In this document: positions 62,423 through 64,000 of the stretch, piece after piece | Layout of the letters: each line of letters opens with the position of its first letter | Position numbering within the stretch: the stretch's first letter is position 1 | The notes under the pieces: generated by a model | The model's database searches: none | What the model was told of the DNA's origin: nothing | The model's input: only the letters and a program-made list of their open reading frames with translations | Position numbers and translations under genes: made by a program | Source of the DNA: Methanoregulaceae archaeon | Lineage (GTDB): Archaea; Halobacteriota; Methanomicrobia; Methanomicrobiales; Methanospirillaceae | Direction: 5' to 3' | DNA length: 64,000 nt | NCBI GenBank assembly: GCA_015660885.1 | Contig: JACTUB010000005.1 | Span: 1-64,000 of the forward strand

Positions 62423-63445
62423 GTGAATAAGGTGAGTGTATATCCGGATAGAAAGGCATATAATTTTTATACCACAAGTGGCATGGACATGGATGGCCTG
62501 ATAAAGGCGATCCGGCATCGTAACCTTGGTGTCCGCTGGCGGGCTGCATTGGCACTCGGAGAAATTGGCGAACCGGCAGTAAAACCTCTTATCCGTGCCC
62601 TCAAAGAACATGATCAGGATGTTCGCTGGCTCGCTGCCCTTGCCCTGACAAAAATTGGCAAGGAGGCGATACCCCATCTAATCAGGGCAATGCACGAAGA
62701 GGATTTTGACGTCCGCTGGCATGCCACCCGTATACTTGCTGAAATCGGTGAGCCGTCAATACCGCATCTCTTATCCCTTATCAGCGAAGGCGACAGCGAC
62801 GTTCAGTGGCATGGGGCACTTGCCCTTTCCATGATCGGAAAACCGGCTGTTGACTCGTTGATCCTCGCACTTAAGGACAAACACTGGTGGGTGAGAACAC
62901 GGGCAGCATGGGCTCTCGGCGAAATTAAAGATACACGTGCGGTCGAACCTCTTGTCCAGTCGGTGAACGATCAGGACTGGTTTGTACGGTGGAGTGCTGC
63001 TGATGCGCTCGGTAAAATCGGCGACAAAAGAGCGGCAAAGTGTCTTGGAACCGCATTAAAAGAGTCGGATTCATTCGTCCAGGTACCTGCATTATGGGCA
63101 CTGGGAAAGCTGGGGAGCAGTATACCGGTTGATTCTCTTATCGATTCACTGAAAAATTCTGACTGGTATATCCGCTGGGGTGCTGCTGATGCATTGGGAA
63201 ACATCGGCAACAAAAGGGCGGTTGAACCTTTAACAATGTTAAAAGATGATGACGATGATTATGTGCGGAAAGCCGCCAAAGAGGCGATAAAAAAATCCGT
63301 TCGAAAAACTCAGACAACGCCGGCTGAAGAGACGGGAGTGCCGATACTTGTCTGCCCGTCATTTTCTCATCACCTGTTCAAGAATATTCTTCAGGTCATG
63401 TATTTTATAGGGTTTTGTCAGTTTTTCGTCAAAACCATATTTTGA
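62423..63445 (+). CDS. HEAT-repeat (PBS lyase-type) protein
   Basis: 340 residues, nine HEAT repeats of about 31 residues (for example VRWRAALALGEIGEPAV and VRWSAADALGKIGDKRA), ending at about residue 290, a scaffold for protein binding. The start is unclear: GTG 62423 has GGAG too close, so GTG 62432 or a later ATG is possible. The last 29 residues overlap the convergent response-regulator gene by 87 bases and do not look like HEAT, so the end may have run on after a lost stop. Confidence 0.75.
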   Translation: MNKVSVYPDRKAYNFYTTSGMDMDGLIKAIRHRNLGVRWRAALALGEIGEPAVKPLIRALKEHDQDVRWLAALALTKIGKEAIPHLIRAMHEEDFDVRWHATRILAEIGEPSIPHLLSLISEGDSDVQWHGALALSMIGKPAVDSLILALKDKHWWVRTRAAWALGEIKDTRAVEPLVQSVNDQDWFVRWSAADALGKIGDKRAAKCLGTALKESDSFVQVPALWALGKLGSSIPVDSLIDSLKNSDWYIRWGAADALGNIGNKRAVEPLTMLKDDDDDYVRKAAKEAIKKSVRKTQTTPAEETGVPILVCPSFSHHLFKNILQVMYFIGFCQFFVKTIF

Positions 63446-63745
63446 AAAATCCTGGACTGCAGGATCATTTGCATATCCGGTTGATATCACGGATCTTACA
63501 TCGGGATCAATTTTTCTGAGCTGTTCAATCGTTTCCTTTCCGCCAAGCCCGGACGGAACGGAAAGATCAAGGATGACAACATCAAAAGGAACACCCGCAG
63601 CCTTCTCTTTTTTGTAGAGATCGATAGCGGCCAGGCCGTCCCTGGCAAACATGACATCATAATCAAGAAATTTCAGTACATCACGGGTCACATCAAGGAT
63701 GATCTGCTCGTCATCCATAAGGAGTACTTTTCCCTTGCCGGACAT
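63359..63745 (-). CDS. single-domain response regulator
   Basis: 128 residues, a stand-alone receiver. Acidic pocket LLMDDEQ, phosphoacceptor Asp60 in VVILDLSVP, Ser88/Thr89 in VISTGYA and Lys111-Pro112. No output domain, so it acts by protein contact, probably with a kinase or chemotaxis-type system. It overlaps the HEAT-repeat gene at the 3' end. A partner kinase could lie to the right of the window. Confidence 0.9.
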   Translation of the reverse strand: MSGKGKVLLMDDEQIILDVTRDVLKFLDYDVMFARDGLAAIDLYKKEKAAGVPFDVVILDLSVPSGLGGKETIEQLRKIDPDVRSVISTGYANDPAVQDFSKYGFDEKLTKPYKIHDLKNILEQVMRK

Positions 63746-63938
63746 AAAAAAAACCCTTCTGATTGTTTAGTGATTCATGTCTCATTTACTAAATACTATA
63801 GCATGTAATGTGCCCAGTAACTATGAGAGGAAGATCCTGTGATCTGCCTTGATTACTTACTGGAAAGGCAATACGGATCGTATCCGTTTGAGATACTCTA
63901 TACCAGCCGGATATCTGTCAGAAATATACACATCAGGC

Positions 63939-64000
63939 TCACTTTTTCAATGCGCGTAAACGGGCAGCTTCTGCTGTATCCTCCACACGGAGAAGAAACG
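63939..64000 (-). CDS. C-terminal end of a gene cut by the window edge
   Basis: The minus strand encodes FLLRVEDTAEAARLRALKK and a TGA stop at 63939-63941, a helical C-terminus. It may be the end of a sensor protein that goes with the response regulator 193 bases further on. Too short to classify. Confidence 0.4.
   Translation of the reverse strand, partial: FLLRVEDTAEAARLRALKK

Noticed and set aside
1..64000. CRISPR arrays, tRNA or rRNA genes
   Set aside because: Reading both strands by eye revealed no regularly spaced repeat array, no convincing T-loop/acceptor pairing and no rRNA-like sequence. A covariance-model search would be needed to rule out tRNAs.

Overview
The window looks like chromosomal DNA of a methanogenic euryarchaeon, most likely of the order Methanomicrobiales (Methanoregula-like). 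The evidence is an AglB/Stt3-type oligosaccharyltransferase, an F420H2-oxidase-type flavodiiron protein (FprA), a two-subunit 2-oxoacid:ferredoxin oxidoreductase, an AbrB-PhoU fusion regulator, an MTH938-type protein, secreted PKD and TIG proteins, pilin-type N-termini, TATA boxes in place of bacterial promoters, and several leaderless starts. No rRNA, tRNA or CRISPR array was seen.

Layout. 0-0.8 kb: a cut gene and a tandem of very small minus-strand genes, one frameshifted. 0.8-5 kb: a TauE/SafE permease, an HD-domain protein and a protein with an internal duplication, separated by long gene-poor stretches. 5-12.4 kb: a minus-strand phosphate-uptake locus, pstS-pstC-pstA, followed by a PKD protein and a small anchored protein. 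PstS carries a pilin-like N-terminus and PstA a large C-terminal extension; pstB is absent. 12.6-14.4 kb: a small membrane gene, a remnant of a duplicated membrane gene, and an IS1595-type element with two in-frame stops. 14.7-19.2 kb: aglB, a membrane protein and a KaiC-like protein without a P-loop. 19.3-24.6 kb: ppk1, CHAD-HD and ppx/gppA, with overlapping starts. 25-28.7 kb: a PHP phosphoesterase and two pilus/secretion membrane proteins. 28.8-33.5 kb: small unknown genes, an ArsC-like protein, a phoU remnant, AbrB-PhoU, intact phoU and small membrane proteins. 33.9-38.1 kb: a mobile, AT-rich island with a DUF2080-type gene, an amber-interrupted IS481-type transposase, and a compact cassette of an AbrB-like protein, a Panacea/SocA-like protein, a frameshifted PIN toxin and an unknown 470-residue protein.

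38.5-50 kb: membrane and secreted proteins, a sensor histidine kinase, a pilin-like secreted protein, exonuclease III, a pilus/secretion ATPase and lipoproteins. 50-57 kb: a lone tyrosine recombinase, TrkH, FprA with an overlapping small Cys-rich gene, an ATPase-TOPRIM pair and TspO. 57-64 kb: a DUF2179 fragment, a TIG lipoprotein, a membrane protein, the oxidoreductase, a HEAT-repeat protein, a response regulator and a cut gene.

Phosphate is the main shared theme: uptake (Pst), regulation (AbrB-PhoU, PhoU) and polyphosphate synthesis, binding and breakdown (Ppk, CHAD, Ppx) lie within about 28 kb. A second theme is a scattered type IV pilus-like system: ATPase, two membrane platform proteins, a pilin-like protein and the pilin-like N-terminus of PstS. 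The best candidate for an undescribed system is the 35.16-37.9 kb cassette, whose promoter is overlapped by three AGTACT palindromes spaced at helical turns. The ATPase-TOPRIM pair at 54.7-56.5 kb is second.
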